From Bretschneidera sinensis (Eukaryota; Streptophyta; Magnoliopsida; Brassicales; Akaniaceae): a stretch of 64,000 nt of DNA. Of this stretch, positions 9,190 through 20,140 are shown piece by piece (within the stretch, counting starts at the first letter, position 1; every line of letters begins with the position of its first letter). A model generated the notes under the pieces. That model did no database searches. It saw only the letters and a program-made list of their open reading frames with translations, and had not been told where the DNA came from. Both the position numbers and the translations under genes were made by a program. The stretch covers positions 54,514,501 to 54,578,500 of the forward strand of contig CM043702.1 of the NCBI GenBank assembly GCA_023935145.1, read 5' to 3'.

Positions 9190-12100
9190 ATCAGTACACT
9201 TACATTCTTCATTCTCATCAATCTGATGACTTCCATCCAAAGAACATGGATTTATTATAGTTGAGATGTTTTGAACGCTATGTGCATCAAGAGCCTGTTA
9301 AAAATAAAGGAAATTGTAGTATGAGTCAGATCAGTTAGAATCATACTCTAGCTACTTTATTCAATGCACTTATAAAAAAACTATTTTATAAGCACCGAAA
9401 ACAATTAAAGAACACATGCAAATTGGATAACAAATTACCAGTGAATGAACCATATTTCCAAGGTAAGAAATAAGTCATACCTTTTCGTCTGAGTTGTTTG
9501 CTTCCATTATAATATCATCAATGTTCTCGTGAGGAAACATTCTATGTATCACTGATGCAAAGCTATGAATTACTCCCTATAACTTCCCAACTTTTTTCAC
9601 CACTTTTGCATAATCAAATGGCTGAAATGATGAAGTATTAGGATCGCTAGAAGATGTGGTGATCTTTCTCAAATAACAAATACGCTCTTTTTGCTATGGT
9701 CATTTTACTTGGGAAAGCGCATCATCCTTCCAGGAGGGGTTTGAATGCGAAGTTTGTGAACTGTCAGACTCATTCATATATTTTTTCATTAATTCCTGAG
9801 ATTTGCAAAATTAAACATAAAAAACAATATCAGTTGGTGCAAGGTACTAGTGCGGGAAAGTAATTAACTAGTAAATAGAAATAAGAAAAAACTTGTATAT
9901 ACCCAATTCGTTTAATAGGCTAATAAGTAATAAGTACCAAAGTAGAAAATCAAAGTACAAACCATGTTTTGTGCTGCTTTCTCACTCACCGCAACCCCAT
10001 CGATACATGTACGACTTAGAATATAAACTTTTACACGTGAGGGAGTTTGCCCATTGCTCTCCACAATCTATAATAACAAATGTTGTAAAAAATAACCAAC
10101 ACATCATAAACCTTATTTTCTAAATGACACTGGAACTTTATATATAGTCATATTTTCTTCAATTAATCTAGGAAATGATTTTGCGCCAGTGCAATGAGGG
10201 TTGATTACGCCCAAAGTATAACGCGATAGTTGTAGCACAGCTTTTGAGTATCGATTCCACAATGAGACAAGCGATCTACAAGAAAAAGTGCAAACCTTAA
10301 AACGAACGATAAAAGTTAAACGAGAGAAATTAAGTTTTGATATTGAAGTAATGTGAAGTAGTGTAAATATAATGGATAAATAACAAGGGTCCAGGAATCC
10401 TCCCTAGGTTTTTTTACTTATTCCAATCTTAATTCATTTGTTTTTATCTCGATTGTAAGTTTCACATCCCAAACAAACAATCGACAAATATTCAATCTAG
10501 CACATATATAATCCCTAATGTAATTGATATGAATTACTCTTTACTTTCGAGTTAAGTACACATAACCTATGCTGTAGATTTATCAAGAAATGACCATATA
10601 TCTTTAATGACAATATTGCAGTAATGGACAAACTTAAAAGATAAATCTACCAGACTCAATCATACCCACACAACGTCACATAAGAAAAGCATGACTAAAC
10701 TTATATGGAGAAGAAAGATATAATCACCAGATTAAGAGAAAATCTTCTAATTAAATTAAAGAGTAAATCATAACAATGTTTTGACAACAAATCCCAATTA
10801 CAACTGAATCAATAATGGAAAATAAGATCAACTACACATAAGGATTCATCCCTTCGCCTTGCTTGGAGATTAGTTGGCCATGGGGCACATTCTTGGACTT
10901 TTTGATGAAGAGTGTGGCAGCTTTGATGAGTTTTACAGCCTTCAATGAATGTCTCTTATCAAACCCTAAGTGATCTATTTATAATACAAAATTTCCAAGG
11001 GTGTTTTAGGGTTTAAACTATCATTAAAGTCCTAAGTAGGTCATAACTCGGAGAAGGGGATCATGTGCGCGCCGCGACTCTCACTTATGTGCGCCGTGGC
11101 TTGGCCTGATCTTTGGTGAGGTAATCTTCTGGGTGCCGCGGCCCTGGTTTCTGGGTGCCTAGGCCCTCTCTTCTGGGTGCTTAGGCTTCCACTGAGGGCT
11201 TTTTACTCATAAACTCTTCGTTTTGTCCTTCGGAAGCACTCCTTCACTCCGATGTGCATGAAATCTTCGAGCTTTAAACAATGATAGATTTTCCATCTCT
11301 TTCAAACATAAAATACCTAAAAATGCACTGAAATAAGTTAATGATCTAAGAACATCACTTTAGAGTTATTAAGGTATAAAAGTGTAATTCAAACCTCGAT
11401 CAACCCTAAGATGTTAATAAATAAGTACTATTAAGATGCATTTTATGACTCTCATCAAGGGTCATCAATTTTGTGATGGTTTTCTTTGTTTTTCTGACTT
11501 ATTTTCTATGAATGTAAAACACAAGTAATTCCATACATTAATTATCACTAAACATTTAAAAAAATATCAAGTAAAAGTCACTTTATAAGAACAAATTTGT
11601 TATAAAGTCATACCTTTTCCTTTTAAGATTTCCAATACCGAATTAATAATCGAAATTGGTCTTTATCTAACCTAGGATCAGGTAGTTGCTTAATATTCTC
11701 ATCTTCAATCTTGGGCTCATCAAACCATTTCTTGGTTTCCTTTTTCCATTGTCTCCACTTTTCACCCATAATACTAACAGTATGCTTCTTTATTGTTGGT
11801 AGGAGTGGATCAAATGTGAATTTTGCCTATAATCAAACAATAACATTAGCAAATCATCAAAGTAAAGAAAAATGAAGTAATATTATAACACACTTAGTTA
11901 TTTATACCTCAATGATCTTCCACATTTCCTCTTTATTTAACAATGGCATATAAACCCATGATTCTCGGTTGATTGGTGCAAGGTGAGTCATTTTGACCAT
12001 GGTACCAATAAATTGATTAAGTGTTCCTATGTCGTCTTTAGTAGCTGACCATTTGCATTTACACGGACATAGAATTTTTGATCTTCTGCCAAATCTCACA

Positions 12101-12548
12101 CGTCAGCCATGCGTGTGGGACCATGTGTCTTTCTATGTTTGTGAGGGGCATCTGCTTAAACGATTACAAGATACTTAGAAAAAAGATTAATAAAATCTGG
12201 TCAAAAGCAAATTTGTTTTTTTTTTCTGTTGTTTTCATGTTTCATCAATCATAGAAGAATTAATATTTCGGTTTATATATATGAATGCACCCATTTGCTA
12301 AAGAAATTTATACCTGATGATGAAGGTTACTTAGGTTGGGGCTGGTGCTGTGGTTCTTGATTGTATAGAGGTTGGGTCTGATTATGAGGCTGTGACGTTC
12401 CAGCGGATTCATGTGTTTGTGTACCAAAGGATGAATGTGGTTCTTGTCTGGACTCAGTTTGCAACTGAGAATTCAAGTTTTCACTTGAATGTATAATATT
12501 TAAGCATCGACGCTTTCCCATTACTTGGTCTAATGAAGGAGGTTCCAA
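9190..12548 (-). pseudogene. TNPA-like gene of the CACTA element (plant transposase Ptta/En/Spm family)
   Basis: Likely exons on the minus strand: 12327-12548 (Q-rich, start ATG at 12548); 11908-12151, entered after a TTTAAGCAG acceptor and left at GAG|gtataa (GPTRMADV, then in a shifted frame GTLNQFIGTMVKMTHLAPIN and KEEMWKIIE); about 11616-11826 (IMGEKWRQWKKE and DKDQFRLLIRYWKS); 9481-9795 (QKERICYLRK); 9190-9294. The middle exons match the family domain that in En/Spm binds subterminal repeats and assists excision. A frameshift in the second exon and stops in the fourth make it a pseudogene. A solo LTR lies in the intron between 9795 and 11616. Confidence 0.75.
10197..11462. mobile_element. 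Solo LTR (10202-11457) with 5-bp target duplication AGGGT
   Basis: The insert begins TGATTACGCCC and ends CTCTCATCA, so its ends are TGAT...ATCA. It is bounded by a perfect AGGGT duplication at 10197-10201 and 11458-11462. The 1256 bases hold no coding domain, primer-binding site or internal region, which fits recombination between two LTRs of a lost element. A non-autonomous element with very short terminal repeats is less likely, because no internal direct repeat was seen. The family was not recognised. It contains a cluster of GC-rich words (11068-11190) unlike its AT-rich surroundings. Confidence 0.8.
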
Positions 12549-12929
12549 GTTACTTATTACACTGTAGGTACAGAGGAATATTGCATATATAACACTTTAC
12601 AAAGAAAATTTTGGGAAAAATAAATATGAACAAAAAAAAATATAACAATAAAGAGAACCTAAATGATAATATCTATGTGTGAGCGCCCATAAACAAATCA
12701 TTTGAGTTGATGCATGTCATAACTCTTGAAAGGCACAAACATACAGTAGCTTCATTTTATGTGACAAGCAGTCACAAGATTTCCTCTAGTTTTACATATT
12801 ACAAAAAGTATCATATGATAATTGTTTACATAATAAAAAAAGAACAACAAAAGATTTCCAGTATCATATTAAGTCATCTCTATATTCATCTTCTACTAGA
12901 TTATCATCTATAAGCTCATCTTCCATCTC

Positions 12930-15900
12930 TTATATGATACCCACTCCACCACCATCATCATCACCATCAACATCATTTCCAACCAAATTGGAAGCATCAA
13001 CAGCATCAAATGTGTCACTAAGCACTTGGTCTCTCAGTTGCTCTCTTTCAATAGATGATTCATCACTTATGTCAAAGGTATCCCCAAGTTTCGCATATTT
13101 GACAATATGCAAATCTTTGAGCCTTTCATCATTAACATAATATACTTTCTTGGCTTGTGATGCCAACACAAAGGGGTCATCATGCAAATTAAAACCATTA
13201 TTTGTCAAATGTGAGAAATTCACAAGAGAGAACCTGAGATTATTCATCTTGTAACCTCTATTAATATTAACCAAATCACATTTGAATAACACGACCTTGT
13301 ATCTACCAGAATAATTTAATTCAATAATGTCCTTTAATGTGCCATAGTAATTAACATCTCCTTTAACAGGTCGTCTATCACTTGCACTAGCATAACTAGT
13401 TGTCTTGACAGTTATAACAACACCACTGTTATGAGTTTTTAAGTATCTCTTACGTTCTTTGATGTGAAACCTATAACCATTGATGAGATAACCAGTATAT
13501 CTGCGAACCACTTCACTAGGACCATGAGCAAACAATCTCATATGGTTTGTAACTTCTACATTTCATTTCTTTTCCATATGTGCAACCTAGATTTTAAGAA
13601 GTCAATTTAATATTTAAGTTTTATGAACTAAAAGCTTGTAAGATAGAGTCTACATACTTACTCTATTACAAAACCAGTCATGGAAAGTATGACATTTAAT
13701 TCTCTCGATTTCATATTGTGATAAACAACATGGTTGATTTTGTCTCTTAACAAATTACTCATGTTGTCTACATACAAAATCTCATTTAATAACCTAAAAT
13801 AAAGCTTTGGAGGATTAAATAAGGTTTATGTATTTGGAAAGAAAACTAAAATTTGTTTGCTTACTTTTGAAATGGGGTGACTGCATCATAATTAAAAAGA
13901 ACATATCGATGTGCTTACACCAAAGTTTGCTTGTCAAGCGTAACCCGTGAAACCCTTTGACGCTTCTTCACATTAAATCCAATTTTTTTCTTCTTCCCTA
14001 AAGGTTGACCGGAGGTGAATAAAATAGATTCTTCCTCCAAATTTGGATTTTCATCTTCATCATTTCGTATTGGTCGATTAAACCTAGTTTTAACTCCTGA
14101 TAGGTAGCGTGAACAAAAAGTCGAGCATTCTTACGCTAAGTAATTTTCTACAATAGATTCCTCTAGATGAGCTCTATTACGCACAAAATACTTGAGTGTA
14201 AGAAGGAACCTATATAAACATAAGTTTGAAACACAAGCATAAGGAACATTAAAGATTGTATTACCTTTATAAGTGTAACTCAAAATATTATACGCCTAAA
14301 AGAGTACCTTTCAATAGGATATATCCATCGGTAAACTACTGGTCCAACAATTTGTGCTTTGGTTGCCAAATGAATAACCAAATGCACCATGATAGTGAAA
14401 AAAGATGGAGGGAAAATCTTTTCAATTTGGCAAAGAATTAAAGTAATATGGGATTCAAGTAGCTCGAGGTCACGTTCATACAAAACCTTAGAGCAGATGC
14501 ATCTGAAATAATGACATAAATAAATTATAATAGAGCTAACTCTATCAAGCAAAGAACCTCATATAGCTATAGGAAGAAGTTCTTGCATGAGAACATGGCA
14601 ATCATAGCTTTTAAGGCCTATAAACTTTCGTTGTTTGAGCTACACACAACGTGAGTTTTCATCTGGAGTTTTCGTCTCCTTGAGAACCTTTAGAAAAACA
14701 ACTTTTTCTTTTGGAGTTATAGCATAACAAGCTTTAGGTATAACATCTTTATCGGTGATAAGATGCTTTCTCAACTGAAGTACACTTCTTATACCCATAT
14801 GTTCGAGGTCATGCCGTGCATTATAGTTATTCTTTGACTTCCCTTCTTAACCTAACAATGTACCAATAACATTATCACAAACATTCTTTTCTATGTGCAT
14901 TACATCAAGATTATGATGCAATAGATGATGCTCCCAATAAGGCAAAGTGAAAAAAAATACTATTATTCTTCCAATGCCCCTCTTCATAATCATTACTACC
15001 ATCTTCATGGCTCTCTAATTACCTCAACACTTCTGTCCCCGATAATGGTTTAGGTGCACATCTATGTTCTTCAGTTCCATCAAAAGAATGCTTATCAGTT
15101 CGAAAGTTGTGGTTAGGTTCTAACCATCATTGATGACACATGTAACAATGTTTTTTACTATGATGCAATTAGAAAGATGAGGTGTCAAAGCCACAATAAG
15201 GACATGCATATCTCCCCCTAGTAGTCCACCCAGACAAGTTGGCATATACAGGAAAGTCATTAATAGTCCACATTAATGCCACACGCATTTGAAAACTTTG
15301 ATTTACTGAAGTATCAAAAGTCTCAATGCCAACTTCCCACAATTCTTTCAATTCATTTATTAAAGGTTGCATCTATACATCCAGATTATTACTAGGGTCT
15401 TTTGGACTAGGAACCAACAATGAGAGTATGAAATTAGGTTGCTTCATGCACATCTATTGAGGAAAATTGTAAGGTATCAATACGACAGGCCAATTGCTAT
15501 GAATGATAGTCATGGTACGAAATGGATTAAAGCTATCAGAAGCCAATACTAAGCGAACATTGCGAGATTCTGAAGAAAAATCAGTATATCGAGAATCGAA
15601 TTCTTTCGAAGCTTGAAAATCAGCAGGATACCTAAAAAATCCATCCTTAGTACGACCCTCATCATGCCATTTCATGAAGGAAGCAGTCTTTAAAGACATG
15701 AACAATCTTTGCATATTGGTTTCAAAGGAAACCAACTTAAGACCTTCGTGGCTTTCTTTTTCCTATTTTTGAAAATACCCTCAAATTTACCTTCTGCATC
15801 ATTTGCACTAGCTTCCTACCTAAAAGCACCACATTTCGAACATGTTTCTTTATCTGCATTATTCTCCTAAAACTACATGCAATCATTGGGACAAGCAGAG

Positions 15901-16567
15901 ATCTTCTCGTATGTTAGACCCAAGTCTTTCATGAGCTTTTTGATTTTATAGTAGGATTTTGGCAAAATATTTTCTTTTGGCAATGCACATTTGAACAACT
16001 TTAATAACATGGAGAAAGCTTTATTGCTCAACTCACTAAGACACTTTATATGATAAAATTGTACTACAAAGGATAACTTTGAGTAATTCTTACAGTTTAG
16101 GTACAATCTTTCATCAGTATCTTTTACTAATTCATGAAACATCTTCAAAGACACATTCTCTCTTAAAGGTTGTTGTCGTCCAAAGCCATCATCGACTTGT
16201 GTATTCTATTCATCCATATTCACACTATATCCTCTGCACATGGATGCACTGGAAATGCATCATATATTAGGCCATGAATGTCATTTTCAAACCCTCCTCC
16301 TTCGCTAGGTCCACTAGTAAAAGTAGATGCACCTAAGGTCTCCCCATGAAAAATCCATCGAATATAACCTTTGAGAAAACCCTTATAAATTAAGTGTTCG
16401 AAGACTTTTGATCTAGGATGCCAATACATGTTGACGCATTTCACAAAAGGGCACAAGATTTTCCCATCTTTAGATGATTTATCAAAAGCATAATCCAAAA
16501 ATTTAACTACCCCACCAAAGTATTCATCGCATATTCTTATTGGTAGATTTACCCATGATTTATCCAT
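12930..16567 (-). pseudogene. CACTA TNPD transposase (Transpos_assoc, Tnp2, DUF4218, DUF4216)
   Basis: Start MDKSWVNLP at 16567 opens the transposase-associated domain (to 16220, with CPFVKC and HLIYKGF). Next come segments at 15873-16154 (LPKSYYKIKKLMKDLGL, YEKISACPNDCM), 15454-15735 (KWHDEGRTKDG, LASDSFNPFR, WPVVLIPYNFP), 15169-15372 (ELWEVGIETFD, LMWTINDFPVYANLSGW), about 14560-14940 (NLDVMHIEKNVCDN), 14280-14552 (FPPSFFTIMVHLVIHL, DUF4218) and 12930-13541 (DUF4216, acidic tail). Nearly the whole length of a CACTA transposase is present, but separate frames and stops (for example at 15453, 15373 and near 14640) break it. The product would cut at CACTA ends. Confidence 0.88.
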
Positions 16568-16925
16568 TATATCTAGAATGATTAAACTGAAATCAAAACA
16601 AGATACAAGAATTGCACTAAGTTGACCACTATTAGAAGGTAACAGTTTATATAGAAATCATTTGAAGTCAGAAAACCAAAAAACTACTTAGACCAGTTAA
16701 AATAAAATCAATAAAATCAAAAAATCATTTAGTTAGAGTTTATTTCCTGGAAACACTGCTGAATTACTATGACTATTGCATGCATTAACATATTTGAAAC
16801 ATTAGTTTCATGCTAGACATTGATTCTTAATAGTTTTCTACAAGCTAGCTATAGCTGTAATATTGCATGAATTAACTTATTTGAAATAGTTGTTTCATGC
16901 ATCATTAACATGCCAATCTTAATAG
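16568..16925. other. Spacer between CACTA transposase start and OPT exon
   Basis: AT-rich, with two copies of a TTTGAAA...GTTTCATGC word. No CACTA terminal motif occurs here, so the OPT fragment is not separated from the transposon by a visible end. The last bases (CAATCTTAATAG) fit the 3' end of an intron. Confidence 0.5.
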
Positions 16926-17221
16926 GTGCAACTGGAATGATGCCACCAGCTACTGCAGTTAACTACACAACCTGGATCATTGTGTATTATCTCTCTAGCT
17001 TTGTTGTTTTCAAGTATAGACCAGAGTTGTGACAAAGATACAATTATGTTCTATCTGGTGCATTAGAGGATCTTGGCTTCATGGGTGTGCTTAATTACTT
17101 ATGTTTAGGCTTAGAAAATGTTAGTATTGATTGGTAGGGGAATGATCTTGATGGCTGTCCATTGGTTTCCTACCTAATAACTAAAAGAGTTGTTATTGAA
17201 AGTTGCCTTGTTTCCACCTAG
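16926..17221 (+). pseudogene. OPT: Terminal exon of an oligopeptide transporter (OPT family)
   Basis: After an AATAG acceptor, one uninterrupted frame reads ATGMMPPATAVNYTTWIIV, then FVVFKYRPE, QRYNYVLSGALE, MGVLNYLCLGLE and CPL, ending at TAG 17219-17221. This is the conserved C-terminal part of plant OPT proton-coupled peptide/metal-chelate transporters, including the last membrane segments. Two in-frame stops (TGA 17030-17032, TAG 17135-17137) fall where the family has tryptophan, each one G-to-A change. No other OPT exon was found. It lies on the opposite strand to the CACTA transposase and is either a host fragment captured by that element or the locus beside which it landed. Confidence 0.85.
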
Positions 17222-17582
17222 ACTATATGCATTTGCAAGAAGTATAAAATGGGTTGCAAAGGATTTTAATGCACTCAATATATATAAGGACATATAAGCA
17301 TTTTCTGCTTCTCTATTAGAGGTTAACAAATTTCTGATTAATGACGATAAAAAAGGATTTTAATCCATTCTCAAATAATAACAAAGTAACTGTAACTAAC
17401 TCAAAACTCATGGGTTTATATTATTTACCTTAAATTAAACTTAAATTGGTCTATTAACAAATGTGACGTCTTTCAGTTCCAGCCACCCGAGGAATTCTCA
17501 TTTTCTAGCTCATCACTTGGTAAAATTTGTAATCACAACAATCACAAGCAAAAGCAAATCTTAGTGTTGCTATCGAAAACCT
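17222..17582. other. Unassigned sequence between OPT exon and Tat LTR
   Basis: AT-rich sequence of about 360 bases. It may hold the 3' untranslated part of the OPT relic. Nothing else was recognised. Confidence 0.4.
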
Positions 17583-18394
17583 ACTGTTGAGTTGGAGCTC
17601 AATTATAGGGGAACCTGCACAGGGAAGATGAGGTAAGCTAAAAAGTCACCAAGGGAAGAGGGGATGCCTCCGAAGATGCTCTGATGCCTTTGTTAGTGCG
17701 ATTTTTTAGAAGAGTGGGGATGGTAGTGCTTTCAGTATGTAAAATATGTTAGATCTCTCATTGGATACGTATACCTAGGCCTTTTTGTAGTGCTTCAGGG
17801 GTGAGACAGCCCACGTGCTAAGGATAGGGAAATCTCGAAAATCATACTCCTCTGCAAGTGGGCATGGTTGGGCGTCCAATGAAGCTTTATTATTCCTAGA
17901 TTTGTGTTTATTAGCCTAGAAAATGGTGTCTAGGGACATCAGTGGGTCTTCTCAATAGCTTTGTCAAAGGCGAGGCGGCCCACATGCTAAGGACAAGGAG
18001 ATCCTACTCTTCTACAAGGGGGTATGGCTAGGTGTCTAAGGAAGGTTTATTATTCCTAGATTTGCATTCGTAGGCCTGGACAGGGGTGTCTAGGGACAGC
18101 AGCGGGTCTTGTCAATAGTGAGGCGGCCCACGTGCTAAGGATAGGGAGATCTAGGAGATTCTGCTCCTCTGAAAAGGGGCATGGCTGGGCTCCTAATGAA
18201 GAATTATTATTCCTGGATTTGTGTTCGTAGGCCTGGATAGGGGTGTCCAGGGACAACAGCGGGTCTTGTTAATAGCTTACCCAGGCATTGTCTTGTTGTT
18301 TGGACCAGAGCTGTCCGCGTGTTGCCTTGCTGTTTTGGTCTGAGGCTGTCCACATGTCGCATCTTTATTGAGTGCGTGTTTTTGGGATGGATCA
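17583..18394 (-). repeat. 3' LTR of Tat-1
   Basis: In minus orientation it begins TGATCCATCCC right after a purine-rich AAGGAAGTGGGGAGCC and ends CCAACTCAACA. Bases near 17790-17583 look like a gypsy R/U5 (a TATA-like ACTACAAAAAGGCC followed by a leader with GGCATCAGAGCATC). Length would be about 812 bases. Both ends are inferred from TG...CA and context; no partner LTR or target duplication is available. Confidence 0.6.
17803..18278. repeat. Three tandem 148-169-bp repeats in the Tat-1 LTR
   Basis: Units start at 17803, 17972 and 18120 with GAG(G/A)C(G/A)GCCCAC(G/A)TGCTAAGG and each ends near GGGTCTT(G/C)T(T/C)AATAG. They lie upstream of the presumed transcription start in minus orientation, where LTR enhancer-type repeats are usual. 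Units differ mainly by transitions and a roughly 20-base length difference. Confidence 0.8.
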
Positions 18395-18412
18395 AAGGCT
18401 CCCCACTTCCTT
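18395..18412 (-). promoter_or_regulatory. Polypurine tract of Tat-1
   Basis: Minus-strand AAGGAAGTGGGGAGCC immediately precedes the proposed LTR start. Confidence 0.5.
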
Positions 18413-18544
18413 AAGTACATTTATGTGCTTCAAGGAAGTATTGCAGGGTTTGGTCTTAGAGCCAAGGGGAAATCAATCTACTTGGCCTTGGAGGCATTGG
18501 TCCGAGCCATGAGTAATAGTCAATATGCTTGAATTTAAGGACAT

Positions 18545-19415
18545 TGGCCCGAGCACATAAGCAGCAGTCAAAATGCTCGGTCTTGGAGACATTGAGCCGA
18601 GTATAAGAAGCAGCAGTCAATATGCTCAGCCATGGAGGTTTTGAGCCGAGCATATGAGAAGCAGTCAATATACTAGGTCTTGGAGACTTTGAGCCGAGTA
18701 CATAGGAAACAGTCAATATGCTCGGTCATGAAGATTTGAGCCGAACGTATGAGCAACAGTCAATATGCTCAGTCTTGGAGACATTGAGCCGAGTATATGA
18801 GAAGTAGTTAATCTGCTCGGTGAGGGAGATTTTGAGCCGAGTATATGAGAAGCAGTCAATATACTCGGTCAGAGAGATTTTGAGTCGAGCATATGAAAAG
18901 CAATCAATATGCTCGGTCTTGGAGATTTTGAGCCGAGCATATGAGCAGCAGTCAATATACTCGGTCATAAAGATTTTAAGCCGAGTATATGAGAAGCAGT
19001 CAATTTGCTCGGTTATGGAGACTTTGAGCTGAACATATGAGCAGCAGTCAATATGCTCGGTTATGGAGACTTTGAGCCGAGCATATGAGAAGCAGTCAAT
19101 ATGTTCGGTCATAGAGATTTTGAGCCGAGCATATGAGAAGCAGTCAATATGCTCGATCATAGAGACTTTAAGTCGAGCATATGAGAAGCAGTCAATAGAC
19201 TCAGTCATGGAGACTTTGAGCCAAGCATATGAGAAGCCGTCAATATGCTTGGTCATGGAGACTTTGAGCCGAGCATATGAGAAGCGGTCAATATGCTTGG
19301 TCATGGACACCTTGAACCAAGTATATGAGAAGCAGTTAATATGCTCAGTCATGGAAGTTTTGAGTCGAGCATATGAGAAGCAGTCAATATGCTCAGTTAT
19401 GAAGATTTTGAGTTC
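18545..19415. repeat. 48-bp minisatellite, about 18 units, each an inverted repeat
   Basis: The unit contains CCGAGCATAT, a 12-base spacer and ATATGCTCGG, then a GGTCATGGAGACTTTGAG-type linker, 48 bases in all. Eighteen units can be counted from about 18548. Because 48 is divisible by three and the unit lacks stops in some frames, open frames of 208 codons (-) and 173 codons (+) run through it; they are not genes. It lies between the antisense ORF and the LTR, the hypervariable 3' untranslated zone of Tat elements, which is a known source of satellites. Confidence 0.92.
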
Positions 19416-20140
19416 TAGGTTAACTTTTGGGCTTCTTGTTTTTCAAGCCCATGAAGGGTGCCTTGGTGTTTTGAGCCTTGGGCTATTTTATCCTTGGGTC
19501 TTTGAAGGACGTCTGGACGTTTTTGGGCTTTGGGTCATTTTAGGCCCAACTCTTTTTAATCATGTTTTCAAACATTTCCTTTGACATGTGGCTTTTATCA
19601 GATTTATTAAATAAGCGTAGCCACTTTTTGTAAAAAGCGCCAGCACTCATTAATATTTTGCTTTCTTAGGGAATAAAACGGTGCCTAGAGCATACCAATG
19701 TCGCTTTATTTGAGGCGGCGGGCTTTTTGGAGAATGCGAAAACAACCTCGAGTATCCTGAACGCCATACCTTCCCACCAGTCCGTTTTAATTTTCCTTAT
19801 TCGCCACGTCTTCTTTTCCTTTATAATGAGGTTTTTACTCTCATCATTCTTCACTCCCATACTTGAAAGTCTTTAGAAAGAAAGTTTGAGAGTGCTCGTC
19901 CTCGTTCTATAGAGTTTGAAAGAGCTCGTCCTCGTTCTATAGAGTTTGAGGGTATTCATCCTTGTTTTCGGAAGCTTGAAAGTGCTCGGTGTCTATGGAA
20001 TTCCTGGTGAGAGGGGGTTTGGTGGAAGCCTTGGCTCGGTAACTGCTTTTAGTGTGGGTGCTTGGATCGTGGTGTTAAAGCATCTTTCTAAGGAGAAAGT
20101 TCTATTCATTTTCTAGGTGAGTCTCATTCTCCCATTCTTA
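19416..20140 (+). promoter_or_regulatory. Promoter-like region and leader of the antisense Tat ORF
   Basis: TTTATAATG at about 19820 is followed by a pyrimidine-rich stretch and a leader containing tandem GAG(T/A)(G/T)TTGA...CTCGTCCTCG words (19890-19990), and then the ATG at 20141. The arrangement suits a + strand promoter inside a minus-strand retrotransposon. Confidence 0.4.

Larger units (their letters stand above)
6614..17582 (-). mobile_element. CACTA (En/Spm-like) DNA transposon, right end missing
   Basis: The left end starts CACTACAAAAAAAATTG and is followed by subterminal repeats. Two genes on the minus strand follow, a TNPA-like gene (9190-12548) and a TNPD transposase (12930-16567), the classic two-gene content of autonomous CACTA elements. 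No matching TIR or subterminal repeats were found to the right of the transposase, so 17582 is only where Tat sequence begins. The right end was lost or displaced. A 3-bp target duplication could not be checked. A solo LTR (10202-11457) interrupts it. Confidence 0.85.

Noticed and set aside
17781..17793. CCTTTTTGTAGTG as the right terminal repeat of the CACTA element
   Set aside because: It matches only about ten bases, has no subterminal repeats beside it, no matching 3-bp target duplication, and lies in what reads as the R/U5 region of the Tat LTR.
18726..19584. Open frames of 208 codons (-) and 173 codons (+) as repeat proteins
   Set aside because: Both run through the same 48-bp minisatellite. 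The unit length is a multiple of three, so frames stay open by chance on both strands.
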